DNA of 64,000 nt from Maridesulfovibrio sp. (GCF_963667685.1 NZ_OY763931.1:1441501-1505500); one strand, 5' to 3'; counted from the stretch's first letter, positions 17,750-26,951 are shown. The notes: generated by a model from the letters alone, not told the origin. Translations and numbers: made by a program.

Positions 17750-18838
17750 ATGCGGGTAAAAACATTCAGAGGCAAAAACACTGCAGCGGTCTTCGCCGAA
17801 ATCAAAGCTGAATTCGGCGACAACGCAGTCATCCTCAGCAATAAATCTGTTGAGGAAGACGGACGCAAGATCCATGAGATCATGGTCGGCGTTGAAGGTC
17901 AGGAAAGACCTGTTCCGGCTAAGGATACAAGGGAAGAAGTCATTGATGATGCAATGAACAACATCCCTGACTGGAACCAGGAATGGAACCAGATCAAAGG
18001 CCACATGATGGCCCTTCTGAAGCCGCAGATGAACCTTAACCTGCTCGCGCCACGCCAGCGTCTGGCACTCGAATACCTTGAGCGTGAAGGCGTAGAAAGC
18101 AAAGTCATTCTGGACCTCTTCCAGCAGCTGCGCGGCGACAAGTCCAAAGCAATTCTGCCTGAGCTTGAGAAGATTGCCCCTGTACGCGCGTTTATATCCC
18201 CGAACTGGCCCCAAAAATTCCAAGCCCTCGCCGGACCGCACGGTGCAGGCAAGACATCAACAATTATCCGCCTTGCACTTAAAGAAAAAAAAGAAAACCC
18301 TACTTCCCGTATCTGCCTTGCCTCAGCAGATCAGGGACAGGGAAAAGGACGCCTCGTCCTGCGCCACTATGCCGACCTTTCAGGACTGGAATTCCGGGAA
18401 CTGTCCACCCGCGAAGACTTCGCAAGACTCATCGGCGAAAGCCAAGAATTTGACCGGGTATTCATTGACCTGCCCGGACTGGGCGGAAATGCGGAGCTCG
18501 ATGGCTGGCTTACCGCCTGCGGTATGCACGGTCCCTGTGATCTGGCCGTTCATCTGGTACTCAACCCCTACTACGCTTCAGCGCAGTATACCGCTTTCCT
18601 TAAAAAATTTAAGTCCGACAAGGTCAAAAGCCTTATCTGGACCAAACTGGACGAGGCCTGCAACTACGGCGCGCTGGTGAATACATCATACGAAAGCGGC
18701 CTTCCGGTTTCCCTGCTCTCATACGGTTCCGGGTTGCGCAACAGCATGAAGCCGGCCTGTGAAAAGGATTTCTGGAGACTGGTTTTCAAGCACCAGCTTC
18801 CTACCGTTGAACAAATAAAATTTGCCCAAGCGGTTTAA
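17750..18838 (+). CDS. flhF: Flagellar placement GTPase FlhF
   Basis: A 362-residue SRP-type GTPase that sets the pole and number of flagella. The N-terminal basic region begins MRVKTFRGKN. The GTPase domain starts near residue 160 with the G1 loop GPHGAGKTST, followed by FIDLPGLGG (G3) and TKLDEACNYG (G4 and following). G1 has GPHGAGKT in place of the usual GPTGVGKT. It is 13 bp after flhA and followed by flhG, the usual regulatory pair. Confidence 0.95.
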   Translation: MRVKTFRGKNTAAVFAEIKAEFGDNAVILSNKSVEEDGRKIHEIMVGVEGQERPVPAKDTREEVIDDAMNNIPDWNQEWNQIKGHMMALLKPQMNLNLLAPRQRLALEYLEREGVESKVILDLFQQLRGDKSKAILPELEKIAPVRAFISPNWPQKFQALAGPHGAGKTSTIIRLALKEKKENPTSRICLASADQGQGKGRLVLRHYADLSGLEFRELSTREDFARLIGESQEFDRVFIDLPGLGGNAELDGWLTACGMHGPCDLAVHLVLNPYYASAQYTAFLKKFKSDKVKSLIWTKLDEACNYGALVNTSYESGLPVSLLSYGSGLRNSMKPACEKDFWRLVFKHQLPTVEQIKFAQAV

Positions 18839-18939
18839 CCGCTTTTACCTGAAAATAAGATAAATCAGGCACAATATTCGTTGCATAAAAAACGCTGGCA
18901 ACGTAAACAGTATAGATAAATAAGAACAGGGTGATACAA

Positions 18940-19767
18940 ATGAATTCCAATCTTCCCATGGTATTTTCAGTAACCTCCGGAAAGGGGGGAGTAGGCAAGA
19001 CAAACATTTCCGTAAACCTGGCCTACAGCTTAAGCCGCATGGGCAAGAAAGTCTTACTGCTGGACGCAGACCTTGGCCTGGCCAATGTCGACGTTCTTCT
19101 GGGAATTGCCCCACAGTATAACCTCTTCCATCTCTTCCATGAAGGAACCGGAATAAGGGAAGTACTGCACAAAACCGACTATGGGTTCGACATCCTGCCG
19201 GCCTCTTCCGGCGTCAGTGATATGGTTTCCCTTTCTACAGGACAGAAACTGGACCTATTGGAAGCTATGGACCACCTTGAAGATGAGATTGACTACCTTA
19301 TCGTTGATACCGGAGCCGGCATCAACGATAACGTGCTCTACTTCAATCTTGCCGTACAGCAGCGACTTCTGATACTGACCCCTGAGCCGACTTCTCTCAC
19401 TGATGCTTATGCCTTGATTAAGGTAATGAAACTGCATCATGGAGTTGATCAATTCAAGGTTCTGGTAAATATGGCCCCGGACATGAAGGTAGCCAAGGAA
19501 GTATTCAAAAAGCTTTACATGGCATGTGACCATTTCCTGAGCGGAGTCTCACTGGACCTTGTAGGTGTTATCCCCCGCGATCCGAATATGCGTCAGGCTG
19601 TCATAAAACAGACTCCGCTGTGCAGGCTTGCTCCTTCAAGCCCGGCTTGCACCCAGATTGCTGCAGCTGCTAATAAAATAACCAAATGGAAAGTGACATC
19701 CGAGCTAGATGGTAATATCAAGTTCTTCTGGAAAAAACTTCTCTTCCAAGAACAGTCCGTGGCTTAA
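18940..19767 (+). CDS. flhG: MinD-like flagellar number regulator FlhG
   Basis: A deviant-Walker ATPase of the ParA/MinD family (275 aa) that counteracts FlhF and limits flagellar number. It has SGKGGVGKTN near residue 12, LLDADLGLANVDVLLG, and VDTGAGIND. The ATG at 18940 is preferred because GGGTGA lies 6 nt upstream; an in-frame GTG at 18931 overlaps that site. The 3' end overlaps the start of fliA by about 59 bases. Confidence 0.95.
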   Translation: MNSNLPMVFSVTSGKGGVGKTNISVNLAYSLSRMGKKVLLLDADLGLANVDVLLGIAPQYNLFHLFHEGTGIREVLHKTDYGFDILPASSGVSDMVSLSTGQKLDLLEAMDHLEDEIDYLIVDTGAGINDNVLYFNLAVQQRLLILTPEPTSLTDAYALIKVMKLHHGVDQFKVLVNMAPDMKVAKEVFKKLYMACDHFLSGVSLDLVGVIPRDPNMRQAVIKQTPLCRLAPSSPACTQIAAAANKITKWKVTSELDGNIKFFWKKLLFQEQSVA

Positions 19768-20500
19768 CCTAGAAGCCGGGACTACTGCCTGGGAAGATTT
19801 TTCGCCCTCTGATCAAGAGGCGATAGTACGGCATTATTCACCAAAAATCCGTATTATAGCACTCCGCATGAAATCCAAGCTCCCGCAAAATGTGGAGCTT
19901 GGGGAGCTTATCAGTGCCGGAAGTCTGGGTCTTGTGGAATCACTCGGGAAATTTCGCCCGGAACTGAAAATCAAGTTTGAAACCTATGCGGAAAACCGCA
20001 TCAAAGGGGCCATGCTTGATGAGCTGAGGCGCATGGACTGGTTCTCGCGCGGTTTACGCCAGAAAGTCAAAACCATTGAAAACAGCATCCGCGAAATTGA
20101 GCATGAAACCGGTGAGAAACCGACCAGTGCCCAAATCGAAGAAGCAACAGGATTCTCCGCTAAAGAAGTTCAACAGGGCCTTGAAGCACTTCAGAACCAG
20201 CTTTGCGTGAATTTAGACGCATTCAACGATAATATCCCGAACAATATCGATCCTCAGCTTGATGATGAGCCTTTCCAGAATACCTTGTTTCAAGAAACAG
20301 TGGACAAGGTGGCTGATCTAATTGATAATTTGACGCCGAGGGAAAAACTGGTATTATCTCTGTACTACGGGGAGGAACTCAATATGAAAGAGACCTCCGA
20401 AGTAATGGAAATTACAGAAGGCAGGGTGTCCCAGCTACATTCGCAGGCACTGAAAAAATTGAGAAAAATGTTCCTCGAGAAATATTCTACGGAACCTTAA
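19709..20500 (+). CDS. fliA: RNA polymerase sigma factor FliA (sigma-28)
   Basis: A 263-residue flagellar sigma factor. Region 2 has ELISAGSLGLVESL and FETYAENRIKGAMLDELR. Region 3 follows, and region 4 has LTPREKLVLSLYYGEEL with the helix-turn-helix TSEVMEITEGRVSQLHSQ. It would transcribe late flagellar and chemotaxis genes. The ATG lies inside flhG and no other in-frame ATG precedes region 2, so an unusually long overlap (59 bp) is likely real. cheY follows 10 bp later. Confidence 0.95.
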   Translation: MVISSSSGKNFSSKNSPWLNLEAGTTAWEDFSPSDQEAIVRHYSPKIRIIALRMKSKLPQNVELGELISAGSLGLVESLGKFRPELKIKFETYAENRIKGAMLDELRRMDWFSRGLRQKVKTIENSIREIEHETGEKPTSAQIEEATGFSAKEVQQGLEALQNQLCVNLDAFNDNIPNNIDPQLDDEPFQNTLFQETVDKVADLIDNLTPREKLVLSLYYGEELNMKETSEVMEITEGRVSQLHSQALKKLRKMFLEKYSTEP

Positions 20501-20510
20501 GGAGAAATAA

Positions 20511-20894
20511 ATGGCGATTGATTACTCTATGAAAGTTCTTGTTGTGGATGATTTTGCAACTATGCGTCGTATCATCAAAAACATCCTCCGCCAGATCGGC
20601 TTCACAAACATAGTTGAAGCAGATGACGGTACAACCGCGTGGGAAACTCTGAACAAAGACGACAGCATCCAGTTCATCGTTTCCGACTGGAACATGCCGC
20701 AGATGACCGGCATCGAACTGCTGCGCAAAGTAAGGTCCAGTGAAGAGTTCGCCGATATTCCCTTCCTGATGGTTACAGCTGAAGCACAGCAGGAAAACAT
20801 AATCGAAGCTGTTCAGGCTAAGGTTTCAAACTACATCGTTAAGCCGTTCACACCTGATACACTCGGCCAGAAAATCAATAAAATTTTTGAATAG
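20511..20894 (+). CDS. cheY: Chemotaxis response regulator CheY
   Basis: A 127-residue receiver-only protein very close to classical CheY. It has VVDDFATMRRI (acidic pocket), acceptor Asp in VSDWNMPQMTG, MVTAEA (switch Thr) and NYIVKPFT (Lys). Phosphorylated CheY binds the flagellar switch. An AAGGAG ribosome site lies 6 nt upstream. It closes the flhF-flhG-fliA run and is followed by a terminator. Confidence 0.95.
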   Translation: MAIDYSMKVLVVDDFATMRRIIKNILRQIGFTNIVEADDGTTAWETLNKDDSIQFIVSDWNMPQMTGIELLRKVRSSEEFADIPFLMVTAEAQQENIIEAVQAKVSNYIVKPFTPDTLGQKINKIFE

Positions 20895-20901
20895 AATCTT
20901 C

Positions 20902-20943
20902 ATGATCAGCGGGCTTGGCTATCCTAGTCCGCTGATCATTTTC
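20902..20943 (+). terminator. Intrinsic terminator after cheY
   Basis: An 11-bp perfect stem ATGATCAGCGG / CCGCTGATCAT with a 16-nt loop, followed by a short TTTT-like run. The T-tract is modest, so some read-through into fliL is possible. Confidence 0.75.
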
Positions 20944-20995
20944 AGACGCGAGTATTTAGCCTCCCGTTTGAAACATTGCCTATCGGGATACGTAC

Positions 20996-21691
20996 ATGAT
21001 TTTCCTCGCAATTGATGATGATTCTGAATCCGGAGAGGAAACTCAATCTTCGGCCCCTGTCAGCAAGGCAGCTCAAAAAGTTGAGCTGGACCTTGACGAT
21101 GCTCCTTTCCTTGAGGATGAAGACGAAGAAGACGATATTCCAGAAGAAGAGCCGGAAGAATTAGCGACGCTGGAACAAGCGCCGGTTCAAAAAAAATCCA
21201 AGACCAAACTTTTCATCTTTATCGGAATCGGCGTAATCATCCTTCTGCTCGCTGCAATTCTGGTGAAACTTTTCTTCTTTGATTCCCCTCCCCCGCCTAA
21301 AAAAGATGTAGCTGCTGAAGAAACCATGGAAGAAATTCCTATGGAAATACCCGAAGAAGCTCCTCCTCCGCCACCTGAAGAACCGGGAGTAACCCTTCTG
21401 CGTATGGATGCTTTCTGGATTGAACAGAAAGATAAAGATAACCACACCAGATTCCTTGTCGCCCGCTTTGCGCTGACAACGACAGACGAGAGAGTTGTGG
21501 CCGAGTATGGCCGCAAGACCCTTGTCCTGCGTGATGCAGTCTATTTTTATCTCAAAAATAAAGATTTACAGTTTTTATCCGATGAGAAGAATGTAGAGAA
21601 GCTGAAGAAAGACCTGCTCATGGTAATTAACCAGTACATTGTTGCAGGTGAATTTGAGAAAATCCTTTTTGAGGAATATCTCGTGAGGTAA
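20996..21691 (+). CDS. fliL: Flagellar basal body-associated protein FliL
   Basis: A 231-residue FliL homologue. A long, strongly acidic cytoplasmic N-terminus (~60 residues rich in Glu and Asp) precedes one membrane helix (~68-92). An unusually Pro/Glu-rich segment (EEAPPPPPEEP) follows, and then the periplasmic FliL domain, ending LFEEYLVR. FliL supports stator function and torque. The acidic N-terminus is longer than in most FliL proteins. It is followed 5 bp later by a small charged gene. Confidence 0.85.
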   Translation: MIFLAIDDDSESGEETQSSAPVSKAAQKVELDLDDAPFLEDEDEEDDIPEEEPEELATLEQAPVQKKSKTKLFIFIGIGVIILLLAAILVKLFFFDSPPPPKKDVAAEETMEEIPMEIPEEAPPPPPEEPGVTLLRMDAFWIEQKDKDNHTRFLVARFALTTTDERVVAEYGRKTLVLRDAVYFYLKNKDLQFLSDEKNVEKLKKDLLMVINQYIVAGEFEKILFEEYLVR

Positions 21692-21696
21692 AGATC

Positions 21697-22020
21697 ATGC
21701 CCGGTACCGTGGATATGCCCCTGATTATTTCGCAACTGGCGAATGTTCAGAAGATCTCCAATTCAGAAGTTACCAAGGCACAACTTCAGCAGACCCTCAT
21801 GATCAATCCGGAAGAGCAGGAAAAGAATAAGGAAGCGCAAAAACAAATCCAAAAGACCGAAAAAGATGAAGCTACCATCTCTGTTAAGGATGAAGACCAC
21901 GCCAAGGGGGGGCAGCAGCACTCCCGGCGCAGACACAAGAAGCAAGAAGAAGAGCCGGAAGAAGAACAGCTACCGCAGAAGTCTCCATGGTCCGGCAATA
22001 TAATCAATGTAAAGATTTAA
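21697..22020 (+). CDS. Small charged protein downstream of fliL (107 aa)
   Basis: Not recognised as a named family. The first ~35 residues look folded or helical (MPLIISQLANVQKISNSE). The rest is highly charged, with Lys/Glu-rich stretches, HSRRRHKKQEEEP and a hydrophobic C-terminal tail (NIINVKI). It has a GAGGT ribosome site and lies 5 bp after fliL, so it is probably part of the flagellar transcription unit. Confidence 0.7.
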   Translation: MPGTVDMPLIISQLANVQKISNSEVTKAQLQQTLMINPEEQEKNKEAQKQIQKTEKDEATISVKDEDHAKGGQQHSRRRHKKQEEEPEEEQLPQKSPWSGNIINVKI

Positions 22021-22097
22021 TATTCTGCGGCTATTGCTCTTCACCGTTAAACAGGGCAAACTATTGCGGATTCAACTAACCTCTACCAGCGATAATT

Positions 22098-22508
22098 ATG
22101 ACTGTATTCCTGCTCATCTTCTTTTCCGTAACCGAAATCGCCCTACTCGTTGCCGTGATATTCTTCTTTCTGCGGTTGCGTAAGTCTGAAGAACTGGTCA
22201 CAAAACTGCAAAGCAAACAGGAAGAATTCGTTAAGAAGCTCCAATTCAACACCCAGCTTGAAAATGAGTTGATGAACACCTTTGCCGATAGACAGGAAGA
22301 GCTGGCCCAACTGGATGTCATGCTTGACCGTAAATCAAAAAAACTGAAAAAAATCCTCGCCCAAGCCGAAGAGTTTTCACGTTCTCCGCAGTTCCTGAGA
22401 CAAATTATTCTGACCGGACACAAAGAAGGCAAACCAATCAGCAGACTTGCCAAGGCGACCGGACTTTCCATAGAAGAAGTTGAATTGATTATTGACCAGC
22501 ATAGCTAA
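22098..22508 (+). CDS. Membrane-anchored coiled-coil protein in the flagellar cluster (136 aa)
   Basis: An N-terminal membrane helix (~3-25) is followed by a predicted coiled coil (~28-90). A C-terminal segment looks like a helix-turn-helix (PISRLAKATGLSIEEVELII). This resembles small anchored proteins with a degenerate HTH found near flagellar genes (DUF6115-like), but the family assignment is uncertain. The C-terminal helices are more likely to bind protein than DNA. Confidence 0.7.
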   Translation: MTVFLLIFFSVTEIALLVAVIFFFLRLRKSEELVTKLQSKQEEFVKKLQFNTQLENELMNTFADRQEELAQLDVMLDRKSKKLKKILAQAEEFSRSPQFLRQIILTGHKEGKPISRLAKATGLSIEEVELIIDQHS

Positions 22509-22511
22509 AGT

Positions 22512-22558
22512 TGCCCCCCAATTTGCTATAGAGTTTAAGGGGGCCACAACCTTTTTTA
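22512..22558 (+). terminator. Weak terminator-like inverted repeat
   Basis: TTGCCCCCC and GGGGGCCACAA flank an 18-nt loop, with TTTTTT a few bases further on. The distance between stem and T-run is larger than ideal, so this may instead be a simple secondary structure ahead of the next gene. Confidence 0.35.
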
Positions 22559-22597
22559 ATCTGCGCCGGTATGAACTGAAGTTAGCGGGGGCGCTTT

Positions 22598-23431
22598 ATG
22601 AAAATTTCAAGATATGGCAATCAGGGCTTTGGTGGCGGAGGCAGCAAGCCGTCAGCACGCTCTGCAATATTTCGCAAAAAATTTGCAGTGGGAGATATCC
22701 TACAGGGCAAGATCCTTAAGTGGTACCAACCCAAGTTAGGCTTGGTTCTCATTCAAGATCTTGAGCTGCTGGCCAACATCCAGAGCAACGCTTCTCTCGG
22801 AGATATCCTTACCTTTCATGTCCAGCAACTTTACCCGGACATAATCCTCAAGGAAATTAATCCTGACCATCAGAACAGTCAGGGAGCATACATCAATCCG
22901 ACGGATACAGCACGCGAATTCATTAACAAAAGAGCCAAATTTCAATCCAAGGCAAGCTCAATTTTCAAGAAACTTAATGATAAAAAAATAAACACCGCTG
23001 AGAACCGCAAACAAGAATTTTTCACACTTCTGGAAACGGATGTAAATAGTGCAATCCTGTTTTTTCAAACCCTGCACTCAGCAGCACTGCTGAACTCAGT
23101 TCTGCACAAAACACGACTATACTATATGCCATGGCTTGTTCCCTGCGCACTGAATCAAGAAATAGTGCTCAAAACAAGGCTGGATAAAGAAAACCCCGAC
23201 AATTCATTCTACGAGCTGCTTTTTGCACTGGATCTGCCGCCATCCGTGCCTACACGCTTTAAGGTCATGTATAAAAAACCGCAGTGCGGATTCAAATTGT
23301 TGGCTGACGACCCACGCGTTAAGACTTTGCTCGAAAATAAATTTAAAAATAATTTTTCTGAATATCTTGGAACAGACCGCATCCCGGCCCACAACGCAGG
23401 TGGAATTCTGGCTGAGCTTTTAGTTGACTGA
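22598..23431 (+). CDS. Uncharacterised protein at the end of the flagellar cluster (277 aa), possibly FliK/YcgR-like beta domain
   Basis: Not recognised by name. The N-terminus is glycine-rich (NQGFGGGGSKP). Residues ~35-90 form alternating beta strands with the pattern VGDILQGKILKW, LGLVLIQDLELLA and LGDILTFHVQQL. This resembles the small beta-barrel seen in FliK-like proteins. The remainder (~95-277) is mainly helical, with a segment rich in Phe and Leu. No signal peptide is present. Its place after fliL and two small motility-associated genes suggests a flagellar or motility role. Confidence 0.65.
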   Translation: MKISRYGNQGFGGGGSKPSARSAIFRKKFAVGDILQGKILKWYQPKLGLVLIQDLELLANIQSNASLGDILTFHVQQLYPDIILKEINPDHQNSQGAYINPTDTAREFINKRAKFQSKASSIFKKLNDKKINTAENRKQEFFTLLETDVNSAILFFQTLHSAALLNSVLHKTRLYYMPWLVPCALNQEIVLKTRLDKENPDNSFYELLFALDLPPSVPTRFKVMYKKPQCGFKLLADDPRVKTLLENKFKNNFSEYLGTDRIPAHNAGGILAELLVD

Positions 23432-23491
23432 TCTTTTGAGAAAATACCCGTTAACAGATACGTTGAGGAAAAGGCAGAATAGCGTTTTGGG

Positions 23492-23530
23492 ACGACTAAA
23501 CCATTTAAAACTTGGTTTAATATCCCGGCA
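23492..23530. repeat. Inverted repeat between convergent genes
   Basis: ctaaaccat / acttggtttaat forms a short hairpin between the flagellar cluster and the chemoreceptor. Its sequence (AAACCAtttaaaacTTGGTTTAATatCCC) resembles the middle of the dispersed repeat at 38170 and may be a degenerate copy. No clear T-run is present on either strand. Confidence 0.4.
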
Positions 23531-23551
23531 TGTCCTCTCAGAAGAGAGATG

Positions 23552-25684
23552 CTAATCCTGCTCTACTTGAAAAACTGCCACTTCTTCTTCAAGAATAGCT
23601 ACTGAATTAGCCAACTGCTCGGTAATGGATACAAATTCAGAGAGAGCATCCTTTGTCTGAATGGATGTTTCGCTAAGCTGAATCATGGCCTTGCTGATCT
23701 GCTCCGCACCTTCACTCTGGTTCTGCATGCCCTCATTTACAGACTCAAAGCGGGGAGTGAGTGTCTGGACCTGAGTTACCACACCGGAAATACCGTCACC
23801 AAGTAGAGCTACATTGCTGACTCCGTTCTCTACCTGCTTACGGAACTTATCCATCTCCATCACCCCGGCAGACACAGCAGAAAGCATCTGGGACACAATT
23901 TTTTCAATATCAAGGGTAGACATGGCAGTCTGGTCAGCCAATTTACGAATTTCGCGGGCAACAACAGAAAATCCTTGTCCGAATTCACCGGCCTTCTCTG
24001 CTTCGATTGCGGCATTTAGTGAAAGCAGGTTGATCTGCTCAGAAATCTTTGAAATTGATGTAACTACCGAACTGATATTAGCAGCTTTGGAGTTAATCAC
24101 CGAAAGCTTGGCAAAAATGCCTCCGGAAGCATCACGCATGGCATCCATAGCCATTCCCATTTCATTCAAGTCACGCATGCCCTGCGCTGCAAGTTCGCCT
24201 GTAGAAACTGCAACATTTGTCGATTCATTCATTGTGCGGGCCAACTCTTGAGACGTTGCAGAAATCTCACGGGAAGAACTGCCCAGCTCCTGAGTTGCCG
24301 CAGCCTGATTTTCCACAGCAGCCTCGAGCTGATTGATTGCTGTACCCAACTTCAATGCAGACCCGGTAACCTGATCACCTGACCGTTGCACCTGACTGAC
24401 TAGAGAATTCAGCGTCTCCAGCATGGTGTGAATAGATTTAACCAGATGATCAACTTCATCAAAGCGCTTCTCGCGTCCGGTCTCAAAAGACTCAACCACA
24501 CGCTTAAGATGTCCTTTGTCTGTAGCCATAGCAAAGACCTTGCGGGCCTCACGAAGATCACCTTTTGACACATGAAAGGCGACCTTGGAGACACTGCGGA
24601 TAGGCAGACAAATTCTACGGACTACATAATAAATAACCATAATCGTTATAAGCAGAATGATAAAGCTGATTGCACCCTGCTTCATAACCAATTCTTTAAC
24701 CGGGCCGTAAATTTCACTCATGGGCACAGTTGATGCGACGTACCACCCAAGAGGAGCAAAAAAACGCACATAAGACTGTCGCTCGATAATTTTTCCATCG
24801 GCGCGGCGCACTTTGTAATCAAGGCGCCATTCACCAAGCTTACCGACCTCTTTCAAGTCATGGATAAGCGTTTTTCCGGTGTTAAGGTTGATAGCTTTTT
24901 CAAAATCAGAACCAGCTCCAAGTGGAGCCACTAATACCTTTTTATCATTATTAAAAATAAATAAGCGCCCTGTCTCGGCCAGACGGATCTGCGAAAAGCC
25001 TTTACGCATTTCCTTAATCAGATCTTTCCGCTGCTCCTCTATTGCCGATTCAATGTCATCCATATAAGTACCGGTGCCGATCACCCAATTCCATTTTGGA
25101 TATCCCTTTACGTAAAGAATCTTTGAATTGGCATTATCCTCGCCCAGACGGGGCCACAACAGCTGAAGGTATCCACCACCCTCGCGGGTGGCCTTGCGGA
25201 TCATATCATCCCCGAATGCATAGCCGTTCTGGTCTACTACCTTAGATAAATCCCGGCCTTCAATACTTCTGTCCGGATGTGCCAAAGCCACCATCTTGTC
25301 TGTATAAATAAAGAAATAGTCATTATTAAAATATCTTGTACTCCGGGCCAATTTATAAGCAGCTTCCTTAGCCTCTTTTTCGCTGAGTTCGCCTGATTTG
25401 TAGAGCGCGTAATAATTGTCAATCTGTGCAATAAATATAGTCAATGCGTCTTTGATCGCCTGTTTACGATCCGCGAAAGCATGCTTGCGGTATCTATTCA
25501 GAGCCTGATTTCCCTCCTGCAGGTAAAGCATGCCCATCCTGATCGTATTGCGGGCGGTACGACCCTGAGCTTCGATCATATCTTCTTCAAGGGAGGAGCT
25601 GGTAAAGGCCAGTGTAACCAGCGAAGCTGCTACAACTACGGCAGCGACAATATATGAAATTCTCGTACTGATTGACCGAAACAT
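23552..25684 (-). CDS. Methyl-accepting chemotaxis protein with double Cache-type sensor
   Basis: A 710-residue chemoreceptor. TM1 is at ~9-27. The periplasmic region (~30-335) contains two Cache-like modules, the first with YFFIYTDKMVALAHPD and WVIGTGTYMDD, the second with RLFIFNNDKKV and GWYVASTVP. TM2 (~338-358) and a HAMP region follow. The cytoplasmic signalling domain has its hairpin tip around INLLSLNAAIEAEKAGE at about residue 550. It lacks an obvious CheR-binding pentapeptide at the C-terminus (ends FQVEQD). Its ligand is unknown. It is not in an operon. Confidence 0.92.
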   Translation of the reverse strand: MFRSISTRISYIVAAVVVAASLVTLAFTSSSLEEDMIEAQGRTARNTIRMGMLYLQEGNQALNRYRKHAFADRKQAIKDALTIFIAQIDNYYALYKSGELSEKEAKEAAYKLARSTRYFNNDYFFIYTDKMVALAHPDRSIEGRDLSKVVDQNGYAFGDDMIRKATREGGGYLQLLWPRLGEDNANSKILYVKGYPKWNWVIGTGTYMDDIESAIEEQRKDLIKEMRKGFSQIRLAETGRLFIFNNDKKVLVAPLGAGSDFEKAINLNTGKTLIHDLKEVGKLGEWRLDYKVRRADGKIIERQSYVRFFAPLGWYVASTVPMSEIYGPVKELVMKQGAISFIILLITIMVIYYVVRRICLPIRSVSKVAFHVSKGDLREARKVFAMATDKGHLKRVVESFETGREKRFDEVDHLVKSIHTMLETLNSLVSQVQRSGDQVTGSALKLGTAINQLEAAVENQAAATQELGSSSREISATSQELARTMNESTNVAVSTGELAAQGMRDLNEMGMAMDAMRDASGGIFAKLSVINSKAANISSVVTSISKISEQINLLSLNAAIEAEKAGEFGQGFSVVAREIRKLADQTAMSTLDIEKIVSQMLSAVSAGVMEMDKFRKQVENGVSNVALLGDGISGVVTQVQTLTPRFESVNEGMQNQSEGAEQISKAMIQLSETSIQTKDALSEFVSITEQLANSVAILEEEVAVFQVEQD

Positions 25685-25794
25685 TATCTCTCCTTGAACT
25701 ATATAAATACTGATAGATTCTTGAAATTAATATCCCATATTTACCGCTGCACCCTGTAGAGTCAAGCCTGTGCCGAAAATATATGCGGGAGAAC

Positions 25795-25828
25795 AAAAAA
25801 AAAGGCCCCCCATAAAACGGAGAGCCTT
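25795..25828 (-). terminator. Intrinsic terminator of lpxC
   Basis: On the minus strand AAGGCTCTCC / GGGGGGCCTT (with a small mismatch) is followed by a run of at least eight T. Confidence 0.85.
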
Positions 25829-25850
25829 AAGAATAAACTTAAATGGAAAG

Positions 25851-26777
25851 CTAAGCCGGAGCTGGAACAGCTTCCGGGGCGACCGGAGTAAATCCTTTCG
25901 CCACAGCTTTACCCGGAAGAGGCTTGAGACAACGCTCTTCAAGATAATCAGTCGCATTAGCATGCAGATATTTGAGAAAAGCATTGTTGAGTGCATGCCC
26001 GGATGCGTAGACCTCAAAACGACCCTGCAACGGCATTTCAAGAACAGCCATATCACCGATAAAGTCTAAAATCTTATGCCGTACAAACTCATCAGCAAAA
26101 CGCAGACCACCATCATTCAGAATACCGTAATCATCAAGAACAACGGCGTTATCAAGAGAACCGCCAAGTGCAAGACCGTTCGCGTGCAGATATTCAACCT
26201 CTTTCAGAAACCCGAATGTTCTGGCTTTGGCCAGATCATCCATGAAAACATCCGGAGTTATTTCGAGCGAAAGAGTTTGTTTACCAATCTGAGGGTGTGC
26301 GAAATCTATTGTATAATCAACAGCAAATCCGTCATGGGGAAAAGCCCTGACATACTTGCCGTCCTGCTCGAAATTAAGAGATTTAGCAACTGCAAATACC
26401 TTACGCGGCTTCGAAAGATCACGAACTCCGGCCTGGCGAAGCAGATAAACAAAAGGTCCGGCACTGCCATCCATTATGGGAAGTTCATTACCTCTGACCT
26501 CAACATGTATATTATCAATGCCCATTCCGCGCACGGCGGCCAGCAGGTGCTCCACTGTGGAAACTGAATCCTGCCCGTTACCCAGAGTTGTCGCAAGGCC
26601 TGTGGCTACAACCAGATTAGGATTGGGAGTAATAAAAGAGCTTCCAGAACCTGTGTGAAGGGAGAAAAGGATTCCGGTATCTTCTACCGCAGGTCGGAGT
26701 ACTATCTCCACCTGTTTCCCGCTATGTAGCCCGATCCCTTTGCATCTTACTGTGTTCTGAATAGTTGTTTGTAGCAT
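25851..26777 (-). CDS. lpxC: UDP-3-O-acyl-N-acetylglucosamine deacetylase LpxC
   Basis: LpxC performs the committed step of lipid A synthesis: zinc-dependent deacetylation of UDP-3-O-acyl-GlcNAc. The 308-residue protein has GLHSG near the N-terminus, the zinc ligand region TVEHLLAA (near residue 78), and the second zinc/catalytic region HKILDFIGD with His and Asp. The chosen ATG has AGGAGA 6 nt upstream; an in-frame start at 26819 adds 14 residues without a family match. Its presence shows an outer membrane with LPS. It is a single gene ending in a terminator. Confidence 0.96.
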   Translation of the reverse strand: MLQTTIQNTVRCKGIGLHSGKQVEIVLRPAVEDTGILFSLHTGSGSSFITPNPNLVVATGLATTLGNGQDSVSTVEHLLAAVRGMGIDNIHVEVRGNELPIMDGSAGPFVYLLRQAGVRDLSKPRKVFAVAKSLNFEQDGKYVRAFPHDGFAVDYTIDFAHPQIGKQTLSLEITPDVFMDDLAKARTFGFLKEVEYLHANGLALGGSLDNAVVLDDYGILNDGGLRFADEFVRHKILDFIGDMAVLEMPLQGRFEVYASGHALNNAFLKYLHANATDYLEERCLKPLPGKAVAKGFTPVAPEAVPAPA

Positions 26778-26876
26778 ATAATCTCCTGTTGCCTTTTTAC
26801 CAAGCAAAGAATATGCCACAGAAAGACATTTCTTTAAACATATGTTTTTATTAGATATTTTTTATATATTTTTCAT

Positions 26877-26927
26877 CCACAACATAACCAGTTGTATTTT
26901 TACAACAACCATAAACATACGTTGTGG
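26877..26927. repeat. Nested inverted repeat between lpxC and prmC
   Basis: Outer arms CCACAAC / GTTGTGG (26877-26883 and 26921-26927) enclose a second, perfect inverted repeat GTTGTA-TTTT-TACAAC (26891-26906). The region is AT-rich. It could be a cruciform, an lpxC operator or the 3' structure of the prmC mRNA. Confidence 0.6.
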
Positions 26928-26951
26928 TTTTTTTACAAACATCCGGCAAAG

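Noticed and set aside
22512-22558. A riboswitch upstream of the 277-residue gene
   Set aside because: The GC-rich inverted repeat fits a weak terminator better; no known riboswitch core could be recognised.
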